From CAVRQM01 sp963838805 (GTDB taxonomy: Bacteria > Pseudomonadota > Alphaproteobacteria > Acetobacterales > Acetobacteraceae): a stretch of 64,000 nt of DNA. The notes under the pieces were generated by a model, which was not told the DNA's origin, did no database searches, and was given only the letters and a program-made list of their open reading frames with translations. Made by a program: the position numbers and the translations under genes. Where the stretch lies: NCBI GenBank assembly GCA_963838805.1, contig CAWISK010000005.1, forward strand, positions 443,098-507,097, read 5' to 3'. This document shows positions 1 to 8,737 of the stretch, piece by piece; within the stretch, counting starts at the first letter, position 1, and the number at the start of each line of letters is the position of its first letter.

Positions 1-395
1 CCCCACGGGATTCTGGCCGCCGCATGGCAGCGCGGAGTTCGGCACGGGTGTGCCGAGCTGTAGTTGGCCCAGACCTGCGCGCCGCTGCCCGCGTCGAACG
101 CGCGCACCGTGTCGGACATGGTGGCGACAATCACCAGCCCGTGCGCCGCACCCGGCGGCAAATGGTACAGCGGCTCCGCATACACGTTCTCGCCGGGAAT
201 CGGCGCGTTGAAGGTGGGGTCCAACTGCATCGTGGCGGCCGCCTTCCAGGTCAGGCCCGGCACGATGAAGAGACCGCTGCGATTGGCGGCGTTGTGATAG
301 GTCGTGACGTTCGGGTCAGGCTGCGCACGAGCAATGCCCGAGACACCAACAATGGCGAGGCCGATAGCGGCGGCGGCTGACACCAAGGCTCGCAT
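1..395 (-). CDS. Secreted PQQ-like beta-propeller protein (partial)
   Basis: The protein starts at ATG 395, behind an ideal AGGAGG Shine-Dalgarno, and runs off the left edge of the window. The first 24 or so residues form a Sec signal peptide ending in GIARA. The mature part reads YHNAANRSGLFIVPGLTWK and then VRAFDAGSGAQVWANY, which matches the N-terminus of the next gene along its length, so the two are tandem paralogues. The style (a YHNxxxRSG motif, then xAFDxxSGxxVW blades) is that of quinoprotein-like beta-propeller proteins. No catalytic site can be judged from the fragment. One base appears to be missing near 62-66, after which the frame continues as QLGTPVPNSALPCGG. The function is unknown; it is probably periplasmic. 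Confidence 0.6.
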   Translation of the reverse strand, partial: MRALVSAAAAIGLAIVGVSGIARAQPDPNVTTYHNAANRSGLFIVPGLTWKAAATMQLDPTFNAPIPGENVYAEPLYHLPPGAAHGLVIVATMSDTVRAFDAGSGAQVWANYSSAHPCRTPRCHAAARIPW

Positions 396-433
396 GAAAA
401 CCTCCTTTGCACTGCTTGCGGGCGGAGACGCCG

Positions 434-1949
434 CTAGGGGCCGAAGGCGAAGGCGTAGATCTTCGTGTCTGATGCGATATAGAGATGCCCCTCCGCCGCC
501 AGCGGTGTTACGTGCGGGCGGCTGTGCGACACCTGGGTCGAGGCGCTCGCAGTAAACAAAGCCTGACCGGTATCGCCGCGAAAGCCGTGCAGCTGGTTGT
601 CGCCTTCCGCGCCGACGATCCAGACGATGGGATCGGTGGTGCCATCGGTGGTCGTGACCGTCGCCGATCCGGTGCCGAGCATCGAAGCGCACCACACGGT
701 ATTGATCGCGGGGCTCGGCTGCGCCGTGACCTCGATCGTCGTGACCCCGATATTGGTCGCCGGCGGCGGGCAAGCAGCACCGCTTGCCTGCATCGTAACA
801 AAGGTGCCGCCCGCTGCCGGCCAGGTCGCCGCCGACGTCCTGATCGGCGCGTTGGCGAGGGGCTGGACGAGCAGGGCGCCGCCGATCCCGCCGAGATTGC
901 CGCGGTCGAGCACGTAGGCGTTGCCGTCCTTGCCCAGCGCCAGCATCCAGGACGCGGTACCGCCGCCAGTCATCGGCACGTCGATCGGCAGCACTCCGGT
1001 GCCGCCCAGATCGTGATCGACCTTGTCGAGCTTGAGCCAGTCGGCCGGCGTGAAGTAATCGTGGGGATCGGTCGAGTGCTGCAGGCCGCTCGCCAGCCGA
1101 AGCACCGCTTCGCCGTCGCTCCAGACATTCGTGTTGGTGGTGTTGCCGGTGACGCCGAACAGCGAGGTGCCGTCATAGGTGACGCCGCCCTGCGCCCAGA
1201 GACCGCCCCACTCGCCGCGGGTCTGCCAATAGGCCGAGACCGCCGGTGCCGCGACGTTCAGAGCGACAACCCAGCCGTGGTATTGCAGACAGTCGCCGCC
1301 ATCGCCGCCGCCATAGGGCACGTACAAGGTGCCGCCGACGAGGGCCAGGGCGCCGCGATCGGCCTGCGTCGCCGCGGAAAACGGCACGCCCTGGCGCGCC
1401 AGGGATTTCCGAATGTCCACCGGCCAGCCCGGCAACACGGACCCGTCGGCCAGTGACAGACCGAAGATCTGATGCGCGATCTTGCCGCCGCTGTTGAGCA
1501 CCGACGCGCCCACGTAGAGAACGCCCGCCGCATCGTCGATCACCGGCGTTCCGACATCCGTCCAAAGGCCGGGATTGCCGCACGGCTGGTTCCGCGACGG
1601 CACGGTCGGTCCCAGAATCCGCGTCCAGACCGTCTGTCCGCTCACCGAATTCGAGCGCCTGCACCACGGCATGATCGCTGGAGACGATGATCAGGCCGTT
1701 GGGCGCGCCGGCCGGGTGATAGTACAGCGGCTGCGCGCGGACAGGCCCTTGCACCGTCCCTGTCCACCCGGCCAGCGGATGCACCGTGGCCGCCGCGGTC
1801 CATGTGAGTCCGGGCACGACATAGTTGCCGCTGCGGGCCGGGTTACCGTGGAAGTCCGTAACGGTAAGGCTGTCCGCCCAGCCTGATCGGCCCGAAACAA
1901 GCGCCGCGGCAATTGCGATTAAGGCCGCTATCCGCCCAAAACTCGGCAT
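434..1949 (-). CDS. Secreted PQQ-like beta-propeller repeat protein
   Basis: The start is ATG 1949, and the first 25 or so residues are a Sec signal ending in SGWADS. The mature protein of about 480 residues contains GNYVVPGLTW near its N-terminus, VSGQTVWTRILG, and repeated blade-like segments such as DAAGVLYVGASVLNS, KDGNAYVLDRGNLGGIGG and GHLYIASDTKIYAF. These resemble quinoprotein/BamB-type propellers. The frame changes near 1650, between VVQALE and NSVSGQTVW, and one extra base explains it. It lies 39 bases upstream of its truncated paralogue and is probably co-transcribed with it. The role is not known; an extracytoplasmic binding or dehydrogenase-like protein is possible. No CxxCH heme motif is visible. 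Confidence 0.65.
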
Positions 1950-2012
1950 GTCCTGCCCCCCGACCTCGGCCGGCGCCGGGACAGCAGCCCCGGCTGGAAG
2001 CAAGATTAGCCG

Positions 2013-2234
2013 TTAATAAATTGTAAGGGTATTGTGAAAGTTGTCACGCAAGAATACGTGAGGATCTTCATTGAAGGCGCTCGTCTCCGGAGTGGCCCGC
2101 GCCGGCGGTTGCAGGTGGTGCCGCGAAATCTCCGCCAGCAGCGACCACACGCGGGCCGGCTGCATGGGTATCTCGGGATCGTTCAGCAGCCGGTCCAGCT
2201 CATCCAGCTTGCGCTCATATTCACTGTCGCTCAT
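2013..2234 (-). CDS. Small hypothetical acidic protein
   Basis: This is a 73-residue protein beginning MSDSEYERKLDELDRLLND. The first half is predicted to be charged and helical, and PARVWSLLAEISRHH follows. The longer upstream reading frame is low-complexity Ala/Gly/Arg sequence typical of an antisense shadow, so I chose the internal ATG at 2234. It follows the HAD phosphatase gene by about 100 bases on the same strand and may belong to the fabI-aroC operon. The N-terminal half is faintly like the PCRF helical region of release factors, but it is too short to assign. No signal peptide or membrane segment is visible. Confidence 0.5.
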   Translation of the reverse strand: MSDSEYERKLDELDRLLNDPEIPMQPARVWSLLAEISRHHLQPPARATPETSAFNEDPHVFLRDNFHNTLTIY

Positions 2235-2335
2235 GTCCGGCCCCGTCTCGTCACCATCGCGGATCGAGCCGCATGAACGTAGCGATCGCGCGGGCGGTTC
2301 CGCGCCCTCGGGGGCGACGGCTGATCGCGCGCCGT

Positions 2336-3040
2336 TCAGCCGATCCGGGCCAGCAGGTCCGTCAATTCGCCCAGATGCGCCACGGTGCGGAATCGCGGCG
2401 CCGCGAGCGGCGGCTCGCAGTGCTCCAGCACCCAGGTCAGAGGGTGCGGCACATGCACCGCCCACGCTCCGGCGGCGATCGCCGGCACGACGTCGGATCG
2501 CAGCGAATTGCCCACCATCATGGCGCGCGCCGGCCCGTCGCCGTGGCGCTCGAAGATGCGGCGATAGGTCGCCTCGGTCTTGTCGCTCACGATCTCGATC
2601 GCGTCGAACAGCTCGCCCAGGCCGGACGCCGCGAGCTTGCGCTCCTGGTCGAACAGATCGCCCTTGGTGATCAGGATCAGCCGGTACGCTCCTGCAAGAA
2701 CCTGCAAGGTCTCCCGGGCGTGCGGCAGGGTCTCGACCGGGTGGCGCAACATCTCGCGGCCGAGGGCGAGGATCTGCTCGATCGCCCGCGCCGGGACCCG
2801 GCCGCCGGTGATCTCGATGGCGGTCTCGACCATCGAGAGGGTGAATCCCTTGATGCCGAAGCCGTAGAATTCCAGGTTCCGCTGTTCGGCCGCCAGCAAT
2901 CTGGCGCCGATATCCGCCTCCGGCGCGTGCTCGGCCAGCAGAGCCGCGAACCGCTCCTCGGTCAGCCGGTAGAAATGCTCGTTCTGCCAGAGCGTGTCGT
3001 CGGCATCGAAGCCGATGGTGGACAGCGCCGTTTCGCTCAC
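2336..3040 (-). CDS. HAD-superfamily hydrolase
   Basis: This 234-residue cytosolic phosphatase-like protein has the HAD motif I, GFDADDTLW, at residues 9-17, with both Asp present. Motif II is LILITKG near residue 135, motif III is the Lys in VSDKTEATYRRIF, and motif IV is MVGNSLRSDVVPA. A helical cap of about 75 residues separates motifs I and II, as in the GS1-like or YjjG-like group. The start is GTG 3040, 8 bases after the aroC stop, consistent with an operon fabI-aroC-HAD. The substrate cannot be told from sequence; nucleotide or sugar phosphates are typical for this subgroup. The frame is intact. Confidence 0.8.
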   Translation of the reverse strand: MSETALSTIGFDADDTLWQNEHFYRLTEERFAALLAEHAPEADIGARLLAAEQRNLEFYGFGIKGFTLSMVETAIEITGGRVPARAIEQILALGREMLRHPVETLPHARETLQVLAGAYRLILITKGDLFDQERKLAASGLGELFDAIEIVSDKTEATYRRIFERHGDGPARAMMVGNSLRSDVVPAIAAGAWAVHVPHPLTWVLEHCEPPLAAPRFRTVAHLGELTDLLARIG

Positions 3041-3047
3041 GGCGCGC

Positions 3048-4153
3048 TCAGTTGCGCGGCAGCCGCGAGAGCGCGGGCGCGTCCGGGTTCTGCGCGCGAT
3101 GGCGCAGCAGATGGTCGGCCAGCACGCAGGCCAGCATCGCCTCGCCTACCGGCACGGCGCGGATGCCGACGCAGGGATCGTGGCGGCCCTTGGTCACGAC
3201 CTCGACATCGTGGCCCTGCCGGTCCACCGCCCGGCGCGGCGTCAGGATCGAACTGGTGGGCTTGACGGCAAATCGCGCCACGATCGGCTGGCCGCTGGAA
3301 ATGCCCGCCCAAAATGCCGCCGGCATGGTTCGCGGCGAAGCGCACAACGCCGTCCTCCATGCGCATCTCGTCGGCGTTCTCCTCGCCGGACAGGCTTGCG
3401 ACAGCGAAGCCGTCGCCGATCTCCACCCCTTTCACCGCATTGATGCCCATGAGGGCTGCCGCGATCTCGGCATCGAGCTTGGCATAGACTGGCGCCCCCA
3501 AACCGGGCGGCACGCCCTCGGCGACCACCTCGATCACCGCACCGCAGGAGCTGCCGGCCTTGCGGACGGCGCCCAGGTACTCCTCCCACGCGCTGGCCGC
3601 GACCGGGTCGGGGCAGAAGAACGGGTTCTCGTCCACCGCCTGCCAGTCCCATCGCGCGCGGTCGATACGATGCGGTCCCATCTGCACCAGGGCGCCGCGC
3701 ACCCGCACGGCGTTCCCCAGTACCAGCCGCGCCACCGCACCCGCGGCGACCCGGCAGCGCGGTCTCGCGCGCCGAGGCGCGGCCGCCGCCGCGCGGGTCG
3801 CGCACGCCGTATTTCAGGTGGTACGTGAGATCGGCATGGCCCGGACGGAACTGCTCGGCGATGTCGCTGTAGTCGCGCGAGCGCTGGTCCACATTGTCGA
3901 TCTGCAAGGCGATCGGCGTGCCGGTGGTCAACCCTTCATAGGTGCCGGACAGGATGCGCACGGCATCCGGCTCGGCCCGTTGCGTGGTGAAGCGCGACTG
4001 GCCGGGGCGGCGGCGGTCGAGCCAGGGCTGGATGTCGGCCTCCGCCAGACGCAATCCGGGCGGGCAGCCGTCGATCACGCAGCCGATGGCGGGGCCGTGG
4101 CTCTCGCCCCAGGTCGTGACCCGGAACAGATGACCGAAGCTGTTATGCGACAT
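3048..4153 (-). CDS. aroC: Chorismate synthase
   Basis: AroC converts 5-enolpyruvylshikimate-3-phosphate to chorismate using reduced FMN, the last common step of aromatic amino acid synthesis. The N-terminus MSHNSFGHLFRVTTWGESHG carries the family signature. DPRGGGRASARETA follows, then NPFFCPDPVAASAWEEYLG, and the C-terminus contains GISSGQPIVARFAVKPTSS. Start ATG 4153 lies 2 bases after the fabI stop, so the two genes are coupled. Two breaks interrupt the frame, near 3755 and near 3305. Each is removed by dropping one base, which restores ETALRVAAGAV and GGILGGISSG. The restored length, about 367 residues, is normal for AroC, so the breaks look like sequence errors. Confidence 0.88.
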
Positions 4154-4155
4154 CG

Positions 4156-4995
4156 CTAATCGACAGCCGAAATGTCCGGCGCGTTCGGGTTCTTCATGCC
4201 GACCAGATGATAGCCGCAATCGACATGATGCACCTCGCCGGTGACGCCGGAGGCGAGATCCGAGAGCAGGTACATCCCGGCACCGCCCACATCCTCAATG
4301 GTGACGTTGCGCTCCAGCGGCGCGTTGTACTGGTTCCAGCGCAGGATGTAGCGGAAATCGCCGATGCCGCTCGCGGCCAGGGTGCGGATCGGCCCGGCGC
4401 TGATGGCGTTGACGCGGATGCCGTCGGCGCCGAGGTCAGCCGCGAGATAGCGGACGGACGCTTCCAGCGCCGCCTTGGCCACCCCCATGACGTTGTAATG
4501 CGGCACGACGCGCTCGGCGCCGAGATAGCTCAGCGTCAGCAGGCTGCCGCCCCGCCCCATCATTGCCGCAGCCCGGCGGGCGACCGAGACGAAGCTGTAG
4601 CAGGAGATGTCGAGCGCCTGCACGAACGCCTCGCGCGGCGTGTCGATGTAGCGGCCGCGCAGGTACTGCTTGTCGGCGAAGCCGATCGCATGGACCAGGA
4701 AATCGAGCCCGCCCCATTCCCGCTGAATGGCCGCGAACGCCGCATCCATGCTGGACTCGTCGGCAACGTCGCAGGGGGCGAGCAGGGCCGAGCCGACGCC
4801 CGCCGCCAGCGGCCGCACGCGCTTCTCCAGCGCCTCGCCCTGATAGGTGAAGGCGAGCCTCGCACCCTGGGCGGCGCAGGCGGCGGCGATGCCCCAGGCG
4901 AGCGAGCGGTCATTGGCGACGCCCATCACCAGGCCGCGTTTGCCGGCCATCAACGTGCCGCTTGCGGGCTGCGAGGCGAGTTCGCCTTCGGGCAT
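4156..4995 (-). CDS. fabI: Enoyl-[acyl-carrier-protein] reductase (NADH)
   Basis: FabI reduces trans-2-enoyl-ACP in the last step of each fatty acid elongation cycle. The dinucleotide-binding segment is GLVMGVANDRSLAWG near residues 20-34. DFLVHAIGFADK follows, and the catalytic Tyr-x6-Lys is in YNVMGVAKAALE, at about residues 165-172. The C-terminus VHHVDCGYHLVGM is typical of the family. The start ATG 4995 gives 279 residues. A start at the internal MAGKRG is possible, but related proteins have a short tail like this one. It is the first gene of a minus-strand operon with aroC and a HAD phosphatase, divergent from pdxH across 86 bases. Confidence 0.93.
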   Translation of the reverse strand: MPEGELASQPASGTLMAGKRGLVMGVANDRSLAWGIAAACAAQGARLAFTYQGEALEKRVRPLAAGVGSALLAPCDVADESSMDAAFAAIQREWGGLDFLVHAIGFADKQYLRGRYIDTPREAFVQALDISCYSFVSVARRAAAMMGRGGSLLTLSYLGAERVVPHYNVMGVAKAALEASVRYLAADLGADGIRVNAISAGPIRTLAASGIGDFRYILRWNQYNAPLERNVTIEDVGGAGMYLLSDLASGVTGEVHHVDCGYHLVGMKNPNAPDISAVD

Positions 4996-5081
4996 CTGGG
5001 GTATCCTGCAACTGTGGCGGCGCGTCCTGGCATACTCGCCGCCAAGCCGGCAAGATAGGCCCGAGCACAGGAGCCGTGACG

Positions 5082-5693
5082 ATGCCGGACGTATCGCAGC
5101 CTCCGGTCCAGGTGGCACTGGATGCCGAGCCGATGGCGTTGTTGCGCGCCTGGCTCGCCGAGGCTGAACGCGCCGAGCCGAACGATCCGAACGCGATGGT
5201 GCTGGCCACGGTAGACGCCGCGTGCCGCCCGTCCTCGCGGGTGGTGCTGCTGAAGGGACTCGACCGCGGCCTGTGCTTCTTCACCAACACGCGCAGCCGC
5301 AAGGGCACCGAACTGGCGGGCAACCGCCACGCCGCCCTGCTGTTCCACTGGAAGAGCCTGCGCCGCCAGGTGCGCGTGGAAGGCATGGTCGAGCCTGTGA
5401 CGGAGGCCGAGGCGGATGCCTATTTCGCCACCCGCGCGCGCGTCTCGCGCCTGGGTGCACTGGCTTCCGACCAGTCCCGGATCCTGCCCGACCGCGCCAT
5501 GCTGGAGCAGCGCGTGGCCGAGCTGGACCGGCGCTATCCGGGCGAGAGCGTGCCCCGCCCGCCGCATTGGTCCGGCTATCGGCTGTTGCCCGAGCGGTTC
5601 GAGTTCTGGCAGGACATGCCGTTCCGACTGCACGACCGGACCGTGTTCGCGCGCACGGACGGCGGCTGGGCGGCACACAAGCTGTTTCCCTGA
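5082..5693 (+). CDS. pdxH: Pyridoxamine 5'-phosphate oxidase
   Basis: PdxH is an FMN enzyme that oxidises pyridoxamine or pyridoxine 5'-phosphate to pyridoxal 5'-phosphate. The 203-residue protein shows the FMN-binding stretch RVVLLKGLDRGLCFFTNTRS, then WKSLRRQVRVEG, the family segment ASDQSRIL, and the C-terminal signature WSGYRLLPERFEFWQ. The start ATG 5082 gives the usual length of just over 200 residues. It is divergent from fabI. The stress protein gene follows after 16 bases, so co-transcription is likely. The frame is intact. Confidence 0.95.
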   Translation: MPDVSQPPVQVALDAEPMALLRAWLAEAERAEPNDPNAMVLATVDAACRPSSRVVLLKGLDRGLCFFTNTRSRKGTELAGNRHAALLFHWKSLRRQVRVEGMVEPVTEAEADAYFATRARVSRLGALASDQSRILPDRAMLEQRVAELDRRYPGESVPRPPHWSGYRLLPERFEFWQDMPFRLHDRTVFARTDGGWAAHKLFP

Positions 5694-5709
5694 GGGAAGG
5701 ACGCCGTTC

Positions 5710-6576
5710 ATGCCGATCCGCAAGGTGCTGCTGCCCCTGTCCGGGACCGAGGCCGGGCGGGCGGCGCTGGAAACCGCCTGGATGGTGGCGCGCACGTTCA
5801 ATGCGCACCTCGCCTGCCTCCATGTCCGCCTGGACAGCCGCGACGTGGCGCCGCTGGCCGGCGAGGGCCTGTCGGGGGCGATGATCGAGGAGATGATGCA
5901 GGCGAGCGAGAGCGAGAGCGGGCTGCGCGCGGCCGCCGCCGGGGCGCTGTTCGACCGCTTCCGCGCCGAGCACGACATTCCGGCCGGCCCCGCGCCGCGC
6001 GAGGCGCCATACCCCAGCGCCAGCTTCGTCTCGATGGTCGGGCGCGAGGACGACACGGTGGCGCAGCTTGCCCGGCTCGCCGACCTCACCGTGGTTCCGC
6101 ATCCCGACGCGGACGAGGATTTGTCCTCCTCGGACGCGCTGCACGCGGTGCTGTTCGACAGCGGCCGGCCGGTGCTGATCGCGCCGCAGACGGCGCCGGC
6201 CAGTCTCGGCACGCGGGTCGCTGTCGCCTGGAACGGCACGGCGGAATCCTCGGCGGCCCTGATGGGCGGAATGCCGTTCCTGGAGCGGGCGCAGGCGGTG
6301 CGCATCCTGGCCTCGGACGAGTACTACCGCCGCGGCCCGCAGGCGCCGGCCCTGGCCGAATACCTGGTGCTGCATGGGGTGCGTGCGGAGATGACCCGCT
6401 TCAAGTCGATCGACCGCGAAGTGGGGGCCGGCCTTCTGGCGGCGGCGCGCGAGTTCGGGGCGGATCTGCTGACCATGGGCGCCTATTCGCATAGCCGCAT
6501 CCGCCAACTGATCCTGGGCGGCGTGACCCGCCATGTGCTGGAGCACGCGACCTTGCCGGTGCTGATGAACCGCTGA
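5710..6576 (+). CDS. Tandem universal stress protein (UspA family)
   Basis: This 288-residue cytosolic protein has two Usp-like domains. The N-terminal domain begins MPIRKVLLPLSGTEAGRAAL and has lost its nucleotide loop. The C-terminal domain starts at about residue 160 (TRVAVAWNGTAESSAAL) and ends with the ATP-binding loop GAYSHSRIRQLILGGVTRHVL near residues 257-277. Such proteins are induced by starvation or oxidative stress; the exact role here cannot be seen. The start ATG 5710 follows the pdxH stop by 16 bases. The frame is intact. Confidence 0.88.
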   Translation: MPIRKVLLPLSGTEAGRAALETAWMVARTFNAHLACLHVRLDSRDVAPLAGEGLSGAMIEEMMQASESESGLRAAAAGALFDRFRAEHDIPAGPAPREAPYPSASFVSMVGREDDTVAQLARLADLTVVPHPDADEDLSSSDALHAVLFDSGRPVLIAPQTAPASLGTRVAVAWNGTAESSAALMGGMPFLERAQAVRILASDEYYRRGPQAPALAEYLVLHGVRAEMTRFKSIDREVGAGLLAAAREFGADLLTMGAYSHSRIRQLILGGVTRHVLEHATLPVLMNR

Positions 6577-6636
6577 TTGCCAACCGTGCGGAATCGAGGC
6601 GCGAACGGTGAGGCGTTCCGGACAGGAGACCAAGCG

Positions 6637-7338
6637 ATGATCGACGTGCAGCCCTTTGCCAAGCTGGGCGGCTTCCGCAACGAATGGCTGAACGCGCGCC
6701 ACCATTTCAGCTTCGGCGGCTATCACGACCCGCAGCGCATGGGCCTGGGCGGGCTGCGCGTGTGGAACGACGACGAGATCGCGCCGGGCACGGGCTTCGA
6801 CCCGCACCCGCATCGCGACATGGAGATCATCACCTTCGTCCGCGAGGGCGCCATCACGCACCGCGACAGCCTTGGCAACGAGGGGCGCACCGAGGCGGGC
6901 GACGTGCAGGTGATGCATGCCGGCACCGGCATCGTGCATTCCGAGTACAACCTGGAGAAAACGCCCACGCGGCTGTTCCAGATCTGGGTGCAGCCGAGCC
7001 GGCGCGGGGTCGCACCCGGCTGGGCGGCGCGGCAATTCCCGCGCGAGGCGGCCGGCACGCTGACCGTGCTGGCCGATGGCCGCGAGTACGCCGATTCGGA
7101 CGCCCTGCCCCTTCATGCCGACGCCGCCGTGCTGGCCGGGCGCGTGTTGGCCGGGGGCAGTCTGCGCCATGTGCTGGGCGAGGGTCGGCAGGCCTATCTG
7201 GTTCCGGCGACGGGTGCCGTGACGGTGAACGGCGTTGCGGTCGGCACACGCGACGGCGCCACCATCACCGGCGAGGTGGCGCTCGACATCATCGCGAGCG
7301 AAGATTTGCAGCTTGTGCTAGTGGATTTGGCCGCCTGA
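6637..7338 (+). CDS. Pirin family protein
   Basis: This 233-residue bicupin-type protein has the pirin metal site HPHRDMEIITF near residues 60-70, a second His in VMHAGTGIVHSEYN and the typical LFQIWVQPSRRG. Some pirins are quercetin dioxygenases and others are redox-sensitive regulators, so the function is open. The start ATG 6637 has AGGAGA about 8 bases upstream. The longer frame beginning at 6577 has no supporting ribosome site. It sits 60 bases after the stress protein gene on the same strand. Confidence 0.87.
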   Translation: MIDVQPFAKLGGFRNEWLNARHHFSFGGYHDPQRMGLGGLRVWNDDEIAPGTGFDPHPHRDMEIITFVREGAITHRDSLGNEGRTEAGDVQVMHAGTGIVHSEYNLEKTPTRLFQIWVQPSRRGVAPGWAARQFPREAAGTLTVLADGREYADSDALPLHADAAVLAGRVLAGGSLRHVLGEGRQAYLVPATGAVTVNGVAVGTRDGATITGEVALDIIASEDLQLVLVDLAA

Positions 7339-7443
7339 CCGGAGATTGCCGAAGCGCTGATCTGCGCATCGGGGGTTGGCGCGCGCGGCGCGCAAGGTCT
7401 ATCCGCTCGCCGCGGTACCCATTCCTGGAGAGAACACGCGACG

Positions 7444-7812
7444 ATGGCTGGCTACAAGGACCACAAGTTCAGCGAACGACAAAGCGCCTCCCAGACCGCG
7501 AAGAAGGCGGTCCTGGAAAAGTTCCTGTCCCGCCCCGGCCCGGACGATCCGGAGGTGGCGGCGCGGCGGGCGGAGCAGATGGCCATTGCCGAGGCACGGG
7601 CGCAGCGCGCCGCCGAGCGGCAGCGTGCGCGCGAGGCGGAAGCGGCGCGGCTCGCGGCGATCGAGGCGGCGCGTCAGGCCGAGCTGGCGGCCGAGGCGGA
7701 GCGCAAGCGCAACGCGGACATGACGGCCAAGGAACAGGCCCTGGCCCGTCTGGCAGAGCAGAAGGCGGCGCGCGATGCCCGCTACGCCGCGCGCAAGGCT
7801 CGGCGCCGCTAG
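7444..7812 (+). CDS. DUF6481 family protein
   Basis: This 122-residue, very Ala/Arg/Glu-rich protein should be almost entirely helical. It starts MAGYKDHKFSERQSASQTAK and then carries a long charged coiled-coil-like stretch of about 75 residues (for example AEARAQRAAERQRAREAEAA), ending in KARRR. The N-terminal motif and the helical body match the uncharacterised DUF6481 family of alphaproteobacteria. GGAGAGA lies upstream of ATG 7444. No function is known. It ends in front of a strong stem-loop. Confidence 0.7.
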   Translation: MAGYKDHKFSERQSASQTAKKAVLEKFLSRPGPDDPEVAARRAEQMAIAEARAQRAAERQRAREAEAARLAAIEAARQAELAAEAERKRNADMTAKEQALARLAEQKAARDARYAARKARRR

Positions 7813-7849
7813 GCGCGCGGAGCAGCCCGGCGGCGCCGAGCCGCTTCAG

Positions 7850-7870
7850 CCCCACCCGGGCCGGGTGGGG
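7850..7870. terminator. GC-rich stem-loop between convergent genes
   Basis: An inverted repeat of CCCCACCC and GGGTGGGG surrounds a 5-base loop, halfway between the convergent stops at 7812 and 7890. Position and strength suggest a bidirectional terminator. There is no clear T-run on either strand, so this is an inference from placement. Confidence 0.5.
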
Positions 7871-7889
7871 TGCGGCGTGCTGCTTGCTG

Positions 7890-8060
7890 TCAAACCAGGA
7901 AGATCGTCATCAGGATCAGCAGCACCACGACCCCGATCACCACGCCCACGAGCAGGCCGGTGAAGGAGTGCCAGAACCGCTGACGGTCCGCCAGGAACGC
8001 ATCCTCGGTCAGGGGCGCCGATCCGGACGGCGCCGGAGCAGTCATGGTGGTGCTGGACAT
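7890..8060 (-). CDS. Small single-pass membrane protein, aa3-oxidase subunit IV-like
   Basis: This 56-residue protein has a hydrophilic Ser/Thr/Ala/Pro N-terminus, then DRQRFWHSFTGLL and one membrane helix of about 22 residues (VGVVIGVVVLLILMTIF). Size and layout resemble bacterial aa3-type cytochrome c oxidase subunit IV, but the match is short and not diagnostic. I chose ATG 8060; a TTG 18 bases upstream is also in frame. It lies 50 bases upstream of purN's transcription unit end on the opposite side of the stem-loop at 7850. Confidence 0.5.
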   Translation of the reverse strand: MSSTTMTAPAPSGSAPLTEDAFLADRQRFWHSFTGLLVGVVIGVVVLLILMTIFLV

Positions 8061-8110
8061 GGGTTCGTCTCGCGACAATCGACTGTGAGCCGTTCTATGC
8101 TGTGCCGGCG

Positions 8111-8737
8111 TCAGCTAGGCAAGGGGTTGCGCAAGGTTGCCGTCTCCGCCGGCAAGGGCTGGTCGCGCCCTGCCGCGAGCGCCGCGAGCGCCGCGGGGAA
8201 GATCGCGTGTTCCTGCACCAGCACGCGCGCTGCCAGACGTTCGGCGGTATCGTGGGGCAGCACCGGGACCGCCGCCTGCGCCAGGATCGGTCCCTGATCC
8301 ATCTCCTCGGTGACCAGATGCACGGTGCATCCGTGCAGCTTCACGCCGGCCGCGAGCGCGCGCGCGTGGGTATCGAGGCCGGGTAAGGCAGGCAGCAGGC
8401 TGGGATGCACATTCAGCATCCGCCCCGCGTAGCGCCGCACCAGAAACGGGGTCAACAACCGCATCCAGCCGGCCAGGCAGACCAGGTCCACGCCGGCCAT
8501 GTCCAGGGCGCGCGCCACCTCCGTCTCATGCGCGGCCCGGTCGCGGCCGAAGCGGCGGTGGTCGATGCAGCACGTCGCGATCCCGCAAGCGGCCGCATGC
8601 CCCAGTCCCGCCGCGTCCGGCACGTTCGAGAGGACCAGCACGATCTCGGCCGGAAAGCCGGGTTCGCGCGCCGCGGCGATCAGGGCCGCCATGTTCGAGC
8701 CACGACCGCTGATGAGGATGCCGACACGCCGCCTCAT
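8111..8737 (-). CDS. purN: Phosphoribosylglycinamide formyltransferase
   Basis: PurN transfers a formyl group from 10-formyl-THF to GAR in purine synthesis. The N-terminus VGILISGRGSNMAALI contains the phosphate-binding loop. The formyl-transfer motif is RMLNVHPSLLPALPGLDTH, with catalytic Asn and His, and the conserved Asp is in TEEMDQGPI. The start ATG 8737 overlaps the purM stop in an ATGA, so the two are translationally coupled. At 208 residues it has normal length and an intact frame. Confidence 0.93.
   Translation of the reverse strand: MRRRVGILISGRGSNMAALIAAAREPGFPAEIVLVLSNVPDAAGLGHAAACGIATCCIDHRRFGRDRAAHETEVARALDMAGVDLVCLAGWMRLLTPFLVRRYAGRMLNVHPSLLPALPGLDTHARALAAGVKLHGCTVHLVTEEMDQGPILAQAAVPVLPHDTAERLAARVLVQEHAIFPAALAALAAGRDQPLPAETATLRNPLPS

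Noticed and set aside
5281..7170. A 629-codon minus-strand open frame
   Set aside because: It is antisense to pdxH, the stress protein and pirin, with shadow composition and no ribosome site.
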